From the NCBI GenBank assembly GCA_934466515.1, contig CAKSLH010000011.1:1-26743 (forward strand): DNA of 26,743 nt, written 5' to 3'. The translations under genes were made by a program, and so were the position numbers. Under the pieces are notes generated by a model. It was not told the origin of the DNA, did not search any database, and saw only the letters and a list, made by a program, of their open reading frames with translations. This DNA is from an uncultured Eubacteriales bacterium. Lineage in GTDB: Bacteria; Bacillota; Clostridia; Oscillospirales; Acutalibacteraceae. Positions 14,749 through 21,168 of the stretch are shown in pieces (positions within the stretch are counted from its first letter, which is position 1; every line of letters starts with the position of its first letter).

Positions 14749-14772
14749 ATTTTCACTTGACAATTATGACAA
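14744..14772 (-). promoter_or_regulatory. Likely promoter of the XRE repressor gene
   Basis: On the minus strand, TTGTCA (14772-14767), 17 nt and TATGAC (14749-14744). The -35 lies in operator O2 and the -10 in operator O1, a layout suited to autorepression. The AGGAGG site follows almost directly. Confidence 0.55.
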
Positions 14773-14785
14773 TTTGTCATATAAT
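14757..14785 (+). promoter_or_regulatory. Full-consensus promoter of the membrane protein genes
   Basis: TTGACA (14757-14762), 17 nt and TATAAT (14780-14785) match consensus perfectly. Operator O2 (14766-14780) fills the spacer and touches the -10, so repressor binding would exclude RNA polymerase. Confidence 0.9.
14766..14780. promoter_or_regulatory. Operator O2 of the XRE switch
   Basis: ATGACAATTTGTCAT is a 15-bp palindrome with the same ATGACA/TGTCAT arms as O1. The two centres are 32 bp apart, about three helical turns, which would place two dimers on one face of the DNA. Confidence 0.85.
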
Positions 14786-14809
14786 TGTATTAAAAGAGGG
14801 GGTGAAGCT

Positions 14810-15115
14810 ATGATTGTAAATTTAAATGTTAGAAAGAAAATGATAATTGCTTTGTCAGTTCTATTTATATTTTTTTGCATAGTAACAATTTTGATATTGT
14901 TTTCAAATGAGTTTATTAGGAATAGAGATCTGTACCAATATCTTCATTCTGATTTAGCTATGAGAAATCGCTCAACATTAGAATTTGAGCTAGAGATTTC
15001 TAAGGTTAAAACTAAGCTTATACCTTATTACATAGCAACCGGAATATTCGGTATACTTGCTTTAGCAAGTCTTGCGGGTGACATTTATTTGTTAGTAGCA
15101 AAAAAAGACAAATGA
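14810..15115 (+). CDS. Small two-TM membrane protein, unknown function
   Basis: A 101-residue protein that I do not recognise. It has two hydrophobic segments, about residues 11-32 (MIIALSVLFIFFCIVTILILFS) and 71-96 (IPYYIATGIFGILALASLAGDIYLLV), joined by a charged loop of some 38 residues (NEFIRNRDLYQYLHSDLAMRNR). I start at the ATG at 14810, preceded by GGGGGTG and following the consensus promoter with an 18-nt leader; an earlier in-frame start would lie inside the promoter. It is the first gene under the XRE-controlled promoter, followed 21 nt later by the zinc-ribbon membrane protein. The size and layout do not match a classical toxin-antitoxin pair. Confidence 0.75.
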   Translation: MIVNLNVRKKMIIALSVLFIFFCIVTILILFSNEFIRNRDLYQYLHSDLAMRNRSTLEFELEISKVKTKLIPYYIATGIFGILALASLAGDIYLLVAKKDK

Positions 15116-15136
15116 TATTACAAGGGTGATTTTAAA

Positions 15137-15565
15137 ATGAAGTTCTGTCAAAAATGCGGAAAAGAAATTATGGATGAGACAGTGATTTGTCCGGGGTGCG
15201 GTTGTGCAGTTGAAAAGGAAATAAAAAAAGCTGAAGTGTCCTATGAAAAATGCATCGAAGGTGCAGTGATAACCAACATTATAAGTGGCTTTTTAATCAT
15301 AGTCGGTTTTATTTGTTTTCTTTTTATAAATACTTGGATAGGTGCTATATTGAGTCTCGTAGCTGAAATTGTTGCGTTTTTACCTAATTCAAAATTGCAA
15401 AATGCTTTTAAGCAAAGCGGAATAAGCAGAAAATCGAAAGAAGATAAGGAAAAGATTAGGGCAATTAAGAAAGATCTTAAATCTAAAAATCCTGCATATA
15501 AATTTTCGGTCGTATTGGGCTTTATAGATTTAGTGTTTGTAGTAATCTTTGCATTATTTAGATAA
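15137..15565 (+). CDS. Zinc-ribbon membrane protein, unknown function
   Basis: A 142-residue protein. Residues 1-24 form a C4 zinc ribbon, Cys4-x2-Cys7 (CQKC) and Cys18-x2-Cys21 (CPGC). Hydrophobic stretches at about 45-78 (VITNIISGFLIIVGFICFLFI...) and 122-141 (FSVVLGFIDLVFVVIFALF) flank a strongly basic segment (about 92-118, rich in Lys). An N-terminal ribbon fused to membrane helices is common in Firmicutes proteins of unknown role. AAGGGTG precedes the ATG. It is the second gene of the XRE-controlled unit and is followed by a strong terminator. Confidence 0.78.
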   Translation: MKFCQKCGKEIMDETVICPGCGCAVEKEIKKAEVSYEKCIEGAVITNIISGFLIIVGFICFLFINTWIGAILSLVAEIVAFLPNSKLQNAFKQSGISRKSKEDKEKIRAIKKDLKSKNPAYKFSVVLGFIDLVFVVIFALFR

Positions 15566-15580
15566 TAATTGGCATATCAT

Positions 15581-15625
15581 AAAAACAGAGTTATCCCGTG
15601 TTTGTGGATAACTCTGTTTTTATAT
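15581..15625 (+). terminator. Intrinsic terminator of the XRE-controlled operon
   Basis: AAAAACAGAGTTATCC (15581-15596) pairs perfectly with GGATAACTCTGTTTTT (15606-15621) across a 9-nt loop. The stem itself ends in a T run, so it can act in both directions. Confidence 0.92.
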
Positions 15626-15703
15626 ATCTTGATATCTTGAAAAATTAAATAAAAAATGTTATATTTAATTTAAGAAAAAGCTTATATAATATAAGCAATT
15701 TAA

Positions 15704-15812
15704 GCCTCCATCTGACGAGGGTGCGGGTGTCCGGTGGACACATCTGCGAAGCAGAAGCGCCGACCGAGGCGGTAGCCGAGACGGTGGCAAAACGAAGTTT
15801 TGACGGAGGGAG
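15704..15812 (-). repeat. Upstream triloop-hairpin repeat, inverted relative to the copy at 16167-16210
   Basis: Read on the minus strand it starts TCCCTCCGTC and ends CCCTCGTCAGATGGAGGC, the same ends as the copy after the nuclease gene. Between them lie hairpins each with a 3-nt loop: CAAAAC/GTTTTG (15788-15802), ACCG/CGGT (about 15763-15773), TCTGC/GCAGA (15743-15755) and GTGTCC/GGACAC (15727-15741). On the plus strand, its last GGAGGGAG is the ribosome binding site of the nuclease gene. Confidence 0.75.
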
Positions 15813-15817
15813 AGACA

Positions 15818-16234
15818 ATGAAAGAATATAATAAAAGTAATATTCCTCTTGCAAAGACTTTAAGAAAAAATATGACACCTTGGGAACGAAAGCTTTGGTA
15901 CGAATTTTTAAGATATTATCCCATAAGGTTTCAACGGCAAAAAGCAATCGGAAATTATATAGCGGATTTTTATTGTGCAAAAGCAAAGCTTATTGTTGAG
16001 CTGGACGGCGGCGGACATTATACCGACAAACAAAAAGAAAGGGATAATATTCGTACCGTAGAGTTAGAAAATATGGATTTAAGAATATTAAGAATTTGCA
16101 ATTTGGATATTGACCGTAATTTTAGAGGTGTAACCGAATATATAGATTTAACAGTTAAAAAATCTTTCCCTCAGTCAGCTTCGCTGACAGCTCCCTCGTC
16201 CGAGGGAGCCAAAATAAAAGGTTTAAAATTTTAA
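15818..16234 (+). CDS. DUF559 (Vsr-like PD-(D/E)XK) endonuclease domain protein
   Basis: A 138-residue protein. The N-terminal NMTPWERKLWYEFLR and RFQRQKAIGNYIADFYC...LIVELDGGGHY are the DUF559 signature. Asp50, Glu61, Asp63 and His67 are the expected metal-binding and catalytic positions of the Vsr-like fold, all present. Biological targets of stand-alone DUF559 proteins are not established. I start at 15818 because GGAGGGAG lies just upstream; that site belongs to the flanking repeat. Residues about 115-132 (SFPQSASLTAPSSEGA) are encoded by the downstream repeat copy, so the gene is embedded in a repeat pair. No methylase or mismatch repair partner lies nearby. Confidence 0.85.
   Translation: MKEYNKSNIPLAKTLRKNMTPWERKLWYEFLRYYPIRFQRQKAIGNYIADFYCAKAKLIVELDGGGHYTDKQKERDNIRTVELENMDLRILRICNLDIDRNFRGVTEYIDLTVKKSFPQSASLTAPSSEGAKIKGLKF
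16167..16210 (+). repeat. Downstream copy of the nuclease-flanking hairpin repeat
   Basis: The element starts TCCCTCAGTC and ends CCCTCGTCCGAGGGAGCC. It contains a triloop hairpin GTCAGC-TTC-GCTGAC (16174-16188) and a second perfect hairpin GCTCCCTCG/CGAGGGAGC (16190-16209). It is read through in frame as the C-terminal tail of the nuclease. Shared ends with 15704-15812 are in opposite orientation, while the internal stems differ in sequence but remain paired. Confidence 0.75.
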
Positions 16235-16250
16235 AAAAGGGGTTTTAAAA

Positions 16251-17342
16251 ATGACAAATATTCTTGACTATCTTTTGTGGCGCGGAGATATAATATTTGA
16301 AAATGATCCTTTTAATGAAATCGACGGCGCAATTTGCGCAAGGCTTTCCTATCTGCCGTTTGAAAGGATTTTAAAAGCGGGAGAGGAAATAACTCTTAAA
16401 AATGCAGCGAAAAAAATGCTTAAAATTGAAAATATCGAAGAAAAAGTGCTTATAAAGGATGATTATAAGCTGATAAAAGCCTTAAAGGAAAGCAGCCGCT
16501 ATAATTCCGCTTATGCTTTCGGGTTTGTTCATAAAACCGACAGACAGTCGCAGACTCAGTTCTGCGCGCTTACCTTAAGACTTTCCGATAACCTTTTCTG
16601 CGTTTGCTTCAGAGGAACCGATAATACCCTTATCGGCTGGAAAGAGGATTTTAATATGGGGCTTATGTGTCCTGTTCCGGCACAGAAGTCAGCGGCAGAA
16701 TATCTTGAAAAAATCCTTTCGGGTTTTGATAACAAATTTATTATCGCAGGCCATTCAAAGGGCGGAAATCTCGCGGTTTATTCCGCAGCTTACTGCAGGG
16801 AAGATTTAAAGAATAAAATTACGGCGGTCTATAATTATGACGGTCCGGGCTTTACCGATACTGTTTTGGAGTCGGACGGTTATAAGAATATCTGCAAAAG
16901 GGTTAATACCTTTGTTCCTCAGTCCTCGGTAGTCGGAATGCTGTTAGGCCATAAGGAAAACTTTTTTACGGTGCACAGCGAAAATTCGGGTCTTATGCAG
17001 CATGATATATATTCATGGGATGTTGAGGGTAAAAATTTCATTTTCCTTGAAAGCGTTAATAACAGCAGTGTTTTCGTCGATTCAACGGTCAAGGCTTGGT
17101 TTTCCGATTTAACCCCTTATCAGTTAGAGGTTTTTGTTGAGGCGGTATTTAAGGTTGCTAATGAAACAAACGCCGAAACGCTTCATGAAATGGGTGAAAA
17201 ATGGTTTGACAGCGCCGTAAGCGTTTTGAAATCGGTCAAAAATCTGGACGAAACAACAAGAAAAACCGCAATGGAAGCAATTAAAATATTACTTAAAAGC
17301 ACAAAATCGGGCTTTAAAAAGGTTACGGATAAAAATACTTAA
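16251..17342 (+). CDS. Mbeg1-like (DUF2974) alpha/beta hydrolase
   Basis: A 363-residue protein of the Mbeg1-like/DUF2974 group. The lipase-type oxyanion segment VCFRGTDNTLIGWKEDF (about 118-134) is followed by the nucleophile elbow AGHSKGGNLA with Ser169, and YNYDGPGF (about 195-201) probably supplies the acid region. A histidine in FFTVHSENSGLMQHDIYSW (about 240-254) may complete the triad. No signal peptide or membrane segment is seen, so it is probably cytosolic. Substrate unknown. AAGGGG precedes the ATG, 16 nt after the nuclease stop, so readthrough from that gene is possible. Confidence 0.85.
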   Translation: MTNILDYLLWRGDIIFENDPFNEIDGAICARLSYLPFERILKAGEEITLKNAAKKMLKIENIEEKVLIKDDYKLIKALKESSRYNSAYAFGFVHKTDRQSQTQFCALTLRLSDNLFCVCFRGTDNTLIGWKEDFNMGLMCPVPAQKSAAEYLEKILSGFDNKFIIAGHSKGGNLAVYSAAYCREDLKNKITAVYNYDGPGFTDTVLESDGYKNICKRVNTFVPQSSVVGMLLGHKENFFTVHSENSGLMQHDIYSWDVEGKNFIFLESVNNSSVFVDSTVKAWFSDLTPYQLEVFVEAVFKVANETNAETLHEMGEKWFDSAVSVLKSVKNLDETTRKTAMEAIKILLKSTKSGFKKVTDKNT

Positions 17343-17348
17343 AATAAA

Positions 17349-17380
17349 CACGGGCATAAAGCTTAAGCTTTATGTCCGTG
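17349..17380. repeat. 32-bp palindrome, copy 1
   Basis: Left arm CACGGGCATAAAGCTT, right arm AAGCTTTATGTCCGTG: one mismatch (G-T) in an otherwise complete palindrome. On the minus strand it is followed by TGTTTATTTT, so it may end transcripts from that side. Confidence 0.85.
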
Positions 17381-17493
17381 CCGGAGAGTGTCGACTTTGT
17401 TGACACTCTCAAGGCCTAGAATGCCGTTCGCTCGAAAATCATAGATTTTCGGACTGCACTCTATCCCCGTGAGTACTCCACCCCAGTGTTCTT

Positions 17494-17521
17494 GAAAAAC
17501 CGCTTGATTTAGCGGTTTTTC
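17494..17521. terminator. Bidirectional intrinsic terminator inside the repeat block
   Basis: GAAAAACCGC (17494-17503) pairs with GCGGTTTTTC (17512-17521) around an 8-nt loop. The arms supply a T5 run on each strand, so it can stop the hydrolase transcript and the DUF4097 operon transcript. Confidence 0.8.
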
Positions 17522-17620
17522 GCTTATAAGGTGTTTTTCCGCCGCGCATGTCGCCGAAAAAACGAAATGCGGCGTAAACGCTGCGACACAATCTGATTTA
17601 TAGTTTGTCTACAGTCTGAG

Positions 17621-17652
17621 CACGGACATAAAGCTTAAGCTTTATGTCCGTG
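17621..17652. repeat. 32-bp palindrome, copy 2
   Basis: Left arm CACGGACATAAAGCTT with its exact complement to the right: a perfect 32-bp palindrome. It differs from copy 1 only at the base that breaks symmetry there (17354). Confidence 0.9.
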
Positions 17653-17668
17653 TGAGTTTATCCGATAT

Positions 17669-18631
17669 TCAGCCGGTTTTTATCTTGATGTTTCCCGTAT
17701 CGGTTTCGATTTCGCATTTGCCGCCCGTCGCGGATTTCGGAACATCAACCTCGCCTGTATCGGTATCTGTTATAAACACTTTTTCAGTCAGCAGATTTCC
17801 CGTTACATCGCCGGTATCGGTTTCTATATCTAACTCGGCGGCGTCGCACCCGTCAAATTTAACATTGCCGGTGCTTCTTTCAATTGAAAGCTTTTCGGAT
17901 GCTATAACATTTTTAAGCAGAATATCTCCGGTGTCTCCTGTTGATTTAAAGCTTTTGCAGGTGATATCCGTTAAGCTTACTCGGTCTGTAGAAGCCTTTA
18001 TTTCTATATCGCCGCTGCATATGACACTGCTAACCGTAACCGTGCCCGTTGAGGTTGAAAGCTCAAGCGTATCAAGCGAAGCTTGGTTTACGCCGATGTT
18101 TCCGGTAGAGGTTTTTATCTTTACAGATTCTGAGGAAGGAGAGCAAAAATCAACATCGCCTGTGCTTAAATTTATATCAACATTTTTAAATATAAAATCC
18201 TTAGAAATCTTAACATTTCCTGTGCTTTCCTTAACTTTTAGAGAATTGTATTCAGAGCTTGGAAGATAAACGGTTATTTTAGGCTGTTCAAAATAAAATC
18301 CGATATAATCAAGGCCCGATTTTTTATTTTCGGTTTTGATAATCAGCTTTCCGTTTTCAGCAGTAACTGAATTTTTGGCGGTTTCCTCTTCAAAGCTTAT
18401 AACCCTGCACTTATCATCTTCAGACCTTGCAAAAACAATATCCGCAGTATCGGTAAGAATTGATATATCGCTTATATATTCGCTGATTTCATAAGTGTTT
18501 GTTTCGTATTTAACCGTTGACAGCTTTTTAAAATCCCATTTAAGCGCTGACATTAAAACCAAAAAAGCTATTCCGCCGAAAAGCACAAGCGCGCCTGCCG
18601 TAATCAGCCATATTTTTGCCGACTTTTTCAC
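17669..18631 (-). CDS. DUF4097 family beta-helix protein, membrane-anchored
   Basis: A 320-residue protein with a single N-terminal membrane segment (IWLITAGALVLFGGIAFLVLMSAL). Behind it is an extracytoplasmic region made of about ten repeats of the type STGNVKI / TDTGDVT, spaced about 20 residues, which build a right-handed beta-solenoid in DUF4097/LiaG-like proteins. The start is GTG at 18631, with AAAGGAG upstream, overlapping the DUF1700 stop by 4 nt (GTGA). It is the last gene of the PadR operon. The family is often linked to envelope stress sensing; its ligand is unknown. Confidence 0.88.
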   Translation of the reverse strand: MKKSAKIWLITAGALVLFGGIAFLVLMSALKWDFKKLSTVKYETNTYEISEYISDISILTDTADIVFARSEDDKCRVISFEEETAKNSVTAENGKLIIKTENKKSGLDYIGFYFEQPKITVYLPSSEYNSLKVKESTGNVKISKDFIFKNVDINLSTGDVDFCSPSSESVKIKTSTGNIGVNQASLDTLELSTSTGTVTVSSVICSGDIEIKASTDRVSLTDITCKSFKSTGDTGDILLKNVIASEKLSIERSTGNVKFDGCDAAELDIETDTGDVTGNLLTEKVFITDTDTGEVDVPKSATGGKCEIETDTGNIKIKTG

Positions 18632-19230
18632 TTCGCATTCTCCTTTCTGATAAAGCAGCTCTTTATCCGTAACGCAATTTTTTTAGTAAGTATTAAAATT
18701 CCTTTTGTAACCGCCTTACAGCCGAAAAACATAAATATCGAAAGCCCTGCGCAGACTATTCCTCCGAGCAGCATAACGGCGCCTGAAATTTTGTTTGCGT
18801 TTTTTATAAAGATAATACCGGCGGGAACACTTCCTGCCGCGCAGATTATAAACGAAGCAAAGACCGCCCAAAGCGAAATAATTACCGCCCAAAGCGAAAT
18901 ATAAACCGAGAGAATAACCGCGGCTGCGGCAATGCCGAGAGAAAGCCATATCGGAGAACCGAGCGCTAAAAGCACGATTTCCCATGCTTTAAGCCGCCTT
19001 TTCGGCTTAATTCTTTCCTTTGCGATTTTAACGAGCGGAATATCTGCCACCGCCTGATTAACGATTTCCTCGGCAGAGCCTACGGCGGATACCGCGTCTT
19101 CCTCCGAAAGCCCCTCTTCAATTCTGTCGTCAATCATTTCGCTGTAAAATGTCAGCCGTTCCTCAATCTCATCCTGAGGCAGTCCCGATAAGCCTTTTCG
19201 CAGAGCGATTAGAAAATCCTGTTTATTCAT
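18628..19230 (-). CDS. DUF1700 (HAAS domain) membrane protein
   Basis: A 200-residue protein. Residues 1-65 form the helical HAAS/DUF1700 domain (MNKQDFLIALRKGLSGLPQDEIEERLTFYSEMIDDRIEEGLSEEDAVSAVGSAEEIV). Residues about 83-130 and 136-172 are membrane helices. I use the ATG at 19230: AGGAGG lies 9 nt upstream, while the in-frame ATG at 19239 abuts that site. It overlaps the PadR gene by 8 nt and the DUF4097 gene by 4 nt. PadR-DUF1700-DUF4097 is a recurrent Firmicutes operon in which the membrane proteins are thought to be regulated by the PadR protein. Confidence 0.9.
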   Translation of the reverse strand: MNKQDFLIALRKGLSGLPQDEIEERLTFYSEMIDDRIEEGLSEEDAVSAVGSAEEIVNQAVADIPLVKIAKERIKPKRRLKAWEIVLLALGSPIWLSLGIAAAAVILSVYISLWAVIISLWAVFASFIICAAGSVPAGIIFIKNANKISGAVMLLGGIVCAGLSIFMFFGCKAVTKGILILTKKIALRIKSCFIRKENAK

Positions 19231-19543
19231 CGCTTTCATCCTCCTTGGTTACAAACTTATAAATTGCTAAAATTTCTTTCCATTCCGTTTTAAACTCCTC
19301 TATTCTTTTAAGTCCCTGTTCTGTAATGCGGTAATACTTCCGAAGTCTTCCGCAATGCTCCGCAGTGCGGACTGTAAGCATTTGAGCCGTCTCCAAGCGC
19401 TTTAAAATTGTATATAATGTGGATTCGGAAAGCTCGATATACGGCTTTAAATCCTTTATAATCTTATACCCGTATGAATCCTCGCTCTTTATAGCCGCTA
19501 AAACGCAAATATCCAAAAGTCCCCGTTTCAACTGACCGTCCAT
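19223..19543 (-). CDS. PadR family transcriptional regulator
   Basis: A 106-residue winged-helix regulator of the short PadR subfamily. LKRGLLDICVLAAIKSEDSYGYKIIKDL is the first helical part, LSESTLYTILKRLETAQML is the recognition helix, and RLRKYYRITEQGLKRIEEF is the wing followed by the dimerisation helix. AAGGAGG stands 7 nt before the ATG. It is the first gene of the operon and likely autoregulates through the inverted repeat at 19562-19586. Confidence 0.93.
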   Translation of the reverse strand: MDGQLKRGLLDICVLAAIKSEDSYGYKIIKDLKPYIELSESTLYTILKRLETAQMLTVRTAEHCGRLRKYYRITEQGLKRIEEFKTEWKEILAIYKFVTKEDESDE

Positions 19544-19561
19544 ATAATACCTCCTTTGTTG

Positions 19562-19596
19562 TAATACATCATAACACGAGGTATTAAATTTGTCAA
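19562..19596 (-). promoter_or_regulatory. Promoter and probable PadR operator
   Basis: On the minus strand, TTGACA (19596-19591), 17 nt and TATGAT (19573-19568). An inverted repeat TAATAC-N13-GTATTA (19562-19586) encloses the -10 hexamer and fits the spaced dyads bound by PadR dimers. Confidence 0.75.
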
Positions 19597-19614
19597 TATA
19601 TTTTTTAAAATCGG

Positions 19615-19643
19615 TTGAAAAATCGTCGGTGCTATTCTATAAT
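19615..19643 (+). promoter_or_regulatory. Promoter of the YitT family gene
   Basis: TTGAAA (19615-19620), 17 nt and TATAAT (19638-19643), giving a leader of about 22 nt with TTAGGAGAG before the ATG at 19672. Confidence 0.8.
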
Positions 19644-19671
19644 TAAGAAAAAGGCTTTTAGGAGAGAAAAA

Positions 19672-20511
19672 ATGAAAGCATTCAAAGAATATGTTTTTAT
19701 AACCTTCGGCACGGTTCTGCTCACCTGCGGAGTCTATTTCTTTAAAATTCCGAACGGTTTTTCAACGGGCGGAGTCAGCGGTATAGGAACGATTTTAGGT
19801 AAGCTTACTGCCGTGTCTCCCGCTACTTGGATTTCGGTCATAAATATTTTCTGTCTCGTTCTCGGTTTCTTGGTGCTCGGAAAGGAAACGGGAATAAGAA
19901 CGGTTTATTGCAGTCTGTTATTTTCCTTGCTTACAAAGCTTTTTGAAATTCTTTTTCCTCTGAAAGCTCCGCTTACAAATCAGCCGTTTTTAGAGCTTGT
20001 TTATGCCATGCTTTTAACCTCTATCGGCTCGGCGCTGATTTTTCATTATGCCGCGTCCTCGGGAGGCACCGATATCGTAGCGCTTATTCTTAAAAAATAT
20101 TCCCATTTAAATGTCGGCAAATCGCTCTTGTGCGTGGATTTTTTAATTGCAATGTCATCATTCTTTGTGTTCGGAATAAAGGTCGGGCTTTTCTCGGTTC
20201 TGGGCCTTTTTTCTAAGGCGTTTATTGTTGACGGTGTTATAGAAAATATGAACAGCTGTAAATATTTTATGATAATAACGACTCACAGCGAGGAAATATC
20301 CGAATATATAATGAAAAATCTTCATCACGGAGCAACCTTGGTAAACGCAACGGGTGCTTATACCCACGATAATAAGACCGCTCTTCACACCGTTTGCAGA
20401 AGAATTGAAGCCGTAAGACTTCAAAAAGCGGTAAGGGAAATAGACCCTCAGGCTTTTATGATAATAACAACCAGCAGTGAAATTATCGGAAGAGGCTTTC
20501 GCGGAGTGTAA
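19672..20511 (+). CDS. YitT family membrane protein (DUF161/DUF2179)
   Basis: A 279-residue protein. About five membrane helices in the first roughly 190 residues contain the family motifs GVYFFKIPNGFSTGGVSGIGTIL and HYAASSGGTDIVALIL. The C-terminal cytosolic DUF2179 domain reads YIMKNLHHGATLVNATGAYTHDNKTALHTVCRR...IDPQAFMIITTSSEIIGRGF. Function of the family is not established. I start at 19672, directly after the promoter and ribosome binding site; longer in-frame starts would lie inside the promoter. It diverges from the PadR operon. Confidence 0.92.
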   Translation: MKAFKEYVFITFGTVLLTCGVYFFKIPNGFSTGGVSGIGTILGKLTAVSPATWISVINIFCLVLGFLVLGKETGIRTVYCSLLFSLLTKLFEILFPLKAPLTNQPFLELVYAMLLTSIGSALIFHYAASSGGTDIVALILKKYSHLNVGKSLLCVDFLIAMSSFFVFGIKVGLFSVLGLFSKAFIVDGVIENMNSCKYFMIITTHSEEISEYIMKNLHHGATLVNATGAYTHDNKTALHTVCRRIEAVRLQKAVREIDPQAFMIITTSSEIIGRGFRGV

Positions 20512-20528
20512 AATTTTCTAAAAAGGTC

Positions 20529-20556
20529 TTGTAAAAGATTTTAAATATGATAAAAT
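20529..20556 (+). promoter_or_regulatory. Probable promoter of pduL
   Basis: TTGTAA (20529-20534), 16 nt and TAAAAT (20551-20556), ending about 40 nt before the pduL ATG. No terminator separates YitT from pduL, so readthrough is also possible. Confidence 0.5.
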
Positions 20557-20595
20557 TAGAGTATAAAATAAAATTCTGTAAAGGAAGTTATAAAA

Positions 20596-21168
20596 ATGTC
20601 AAAAGAAGTATTGGTTGAAATTTCTGCACGCCATGTGCATGTAACAAAGGAAGCGCTTAATATCCTTTTCGGAGAAGGCCATGAGCTTACTCCTAAGAAA
20701 AACCTTTCTCAGCCCGGACAGTTTGCCTGCGAAGAGAAGGTAACTATAGTCGGCCCTAAGGCAACGCTTAAGGCTTCTATCTTAGGACCCTGCAGAAAAG
20801 AAAATCAGGTTGAGCTTTCTTTGACAGACGCGCGCACAGTAGGCGTTACCGCTCCTATCAGAGAATCCGGCGATATTAAGGACTCGGGTGCATGTAAGCT
20901 CGTAGGCCCCTGCGGAGAAATTGAACTTACCGAGGGTGTAATCGCCGCAAAGCGTCATATCCACATGACCGTTGCAGACGCTGAAAAATTCGGCCTTGAG
21001 GATAAGCAGATAGTAAGCGTTAAAATCCCGACAGAGGGCAGAGCGCTTACCTTTGACGATGTAGTTGTCAGAGTTTCGGACAGCTATGCGCTTGCAATGC
21101 ATATTGATACTGATGAGGCTAATGCTGCGGCGGTTAAAGGAAGCTGCATCGGTGAGATCATTGGCTAA
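20596..21168 (+). CDS. pduL: Phosphate propanoyltransferase PduL-type (phosphotransacylase)
   Basis: A 190-residue zinc enzyme that interconverts acyl-CoA and acyl phosphate. The two repeated beta-barrel domains each carry the metal-binding histidines: ARHVHVT near residues 12-18 and KRHIHMT near 119-125. The C-terminal SYALAMHIDTDEANAA segment and GPCRKENQVELSLTDART are family signatures. There is no N-terminal microcompartment-targeting extension and no propanediol utilisation genes around, so this is probably a housekeeping acetyl/propionyl phosphotransacylase, standing in for Pta; whether pta also exists elsewhere cannot be seen. AAGGAAG lies upstream. hemW begins inside its last codons. 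Confidence 0.92.
   Translation: MSKEVLVEISARHVHVTKEALNILFGEGHELTPKKNLSQPGQFACEEKVTIVGPKATLKASILGPCRKENQVELSLTDARTVGVTAPIRESGDIKDSGACKLVGPCGEIELTEGVIAAKRHIHMTVADAEKFGLEDKQIVSVKIPTEGRALTFDDVVVRVSDSYALAMHIDTDEANAAAVKGSCIGEIIG

Larger units (their letters stand above)
17349..17652. repeat. Palindrome-bounded composite repeat block
   Basis: This fills the gap between two convergent genes and has no plausible coding sequence. It is bounded by two copies of one 32-bp palindrome (17349-17380 and 17621-17652). Inside are GAGAGTGTCGAC-TTT-GTTGACACTCTC (17384-17410, one G-T pair), CGAAAATC-ATA-GATTTTCG (17433-17451), a terminator hairpin (17494-17521), CGCCGC/GCGGCG (17540-17545 with 17569-17574) and TGTCGC/GCGACA (17549-17554 with 17584-17589). 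It could be a non-autonomous mobile repeat or a structured RNA; I cannot decide. Confidence 0.7.

Noticed and set aside
14505..15115. Toxin-antitoxin pair made of the XRE protein and the 101-aa membrane protein
   Set aside because: The genes are divergent, not cotranscribed, and the membrane protein has two helices and a long loop, unlike short hydrophobic toxins. No toxin family is recognisable.
15645..15986. Minus-strand ORF opposite the DUF559 gene
   Set aside because: It is antisense to a clear nuclease domain and runs through the hairpin repeat; no ribosome binding site.
17349..17652. CRISPR array
   Set aside because: There are only two palindrome copies, 240 bp apart, with no regular short spacers and no cas genes.
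17652..18269. 205-aa plus-strand ORF rich in Ser/Val
   Set aside because: It is the antisense shadow of the repetitive STGNV/TDTGDV beta-helix repeats of the DUF4097 protein.
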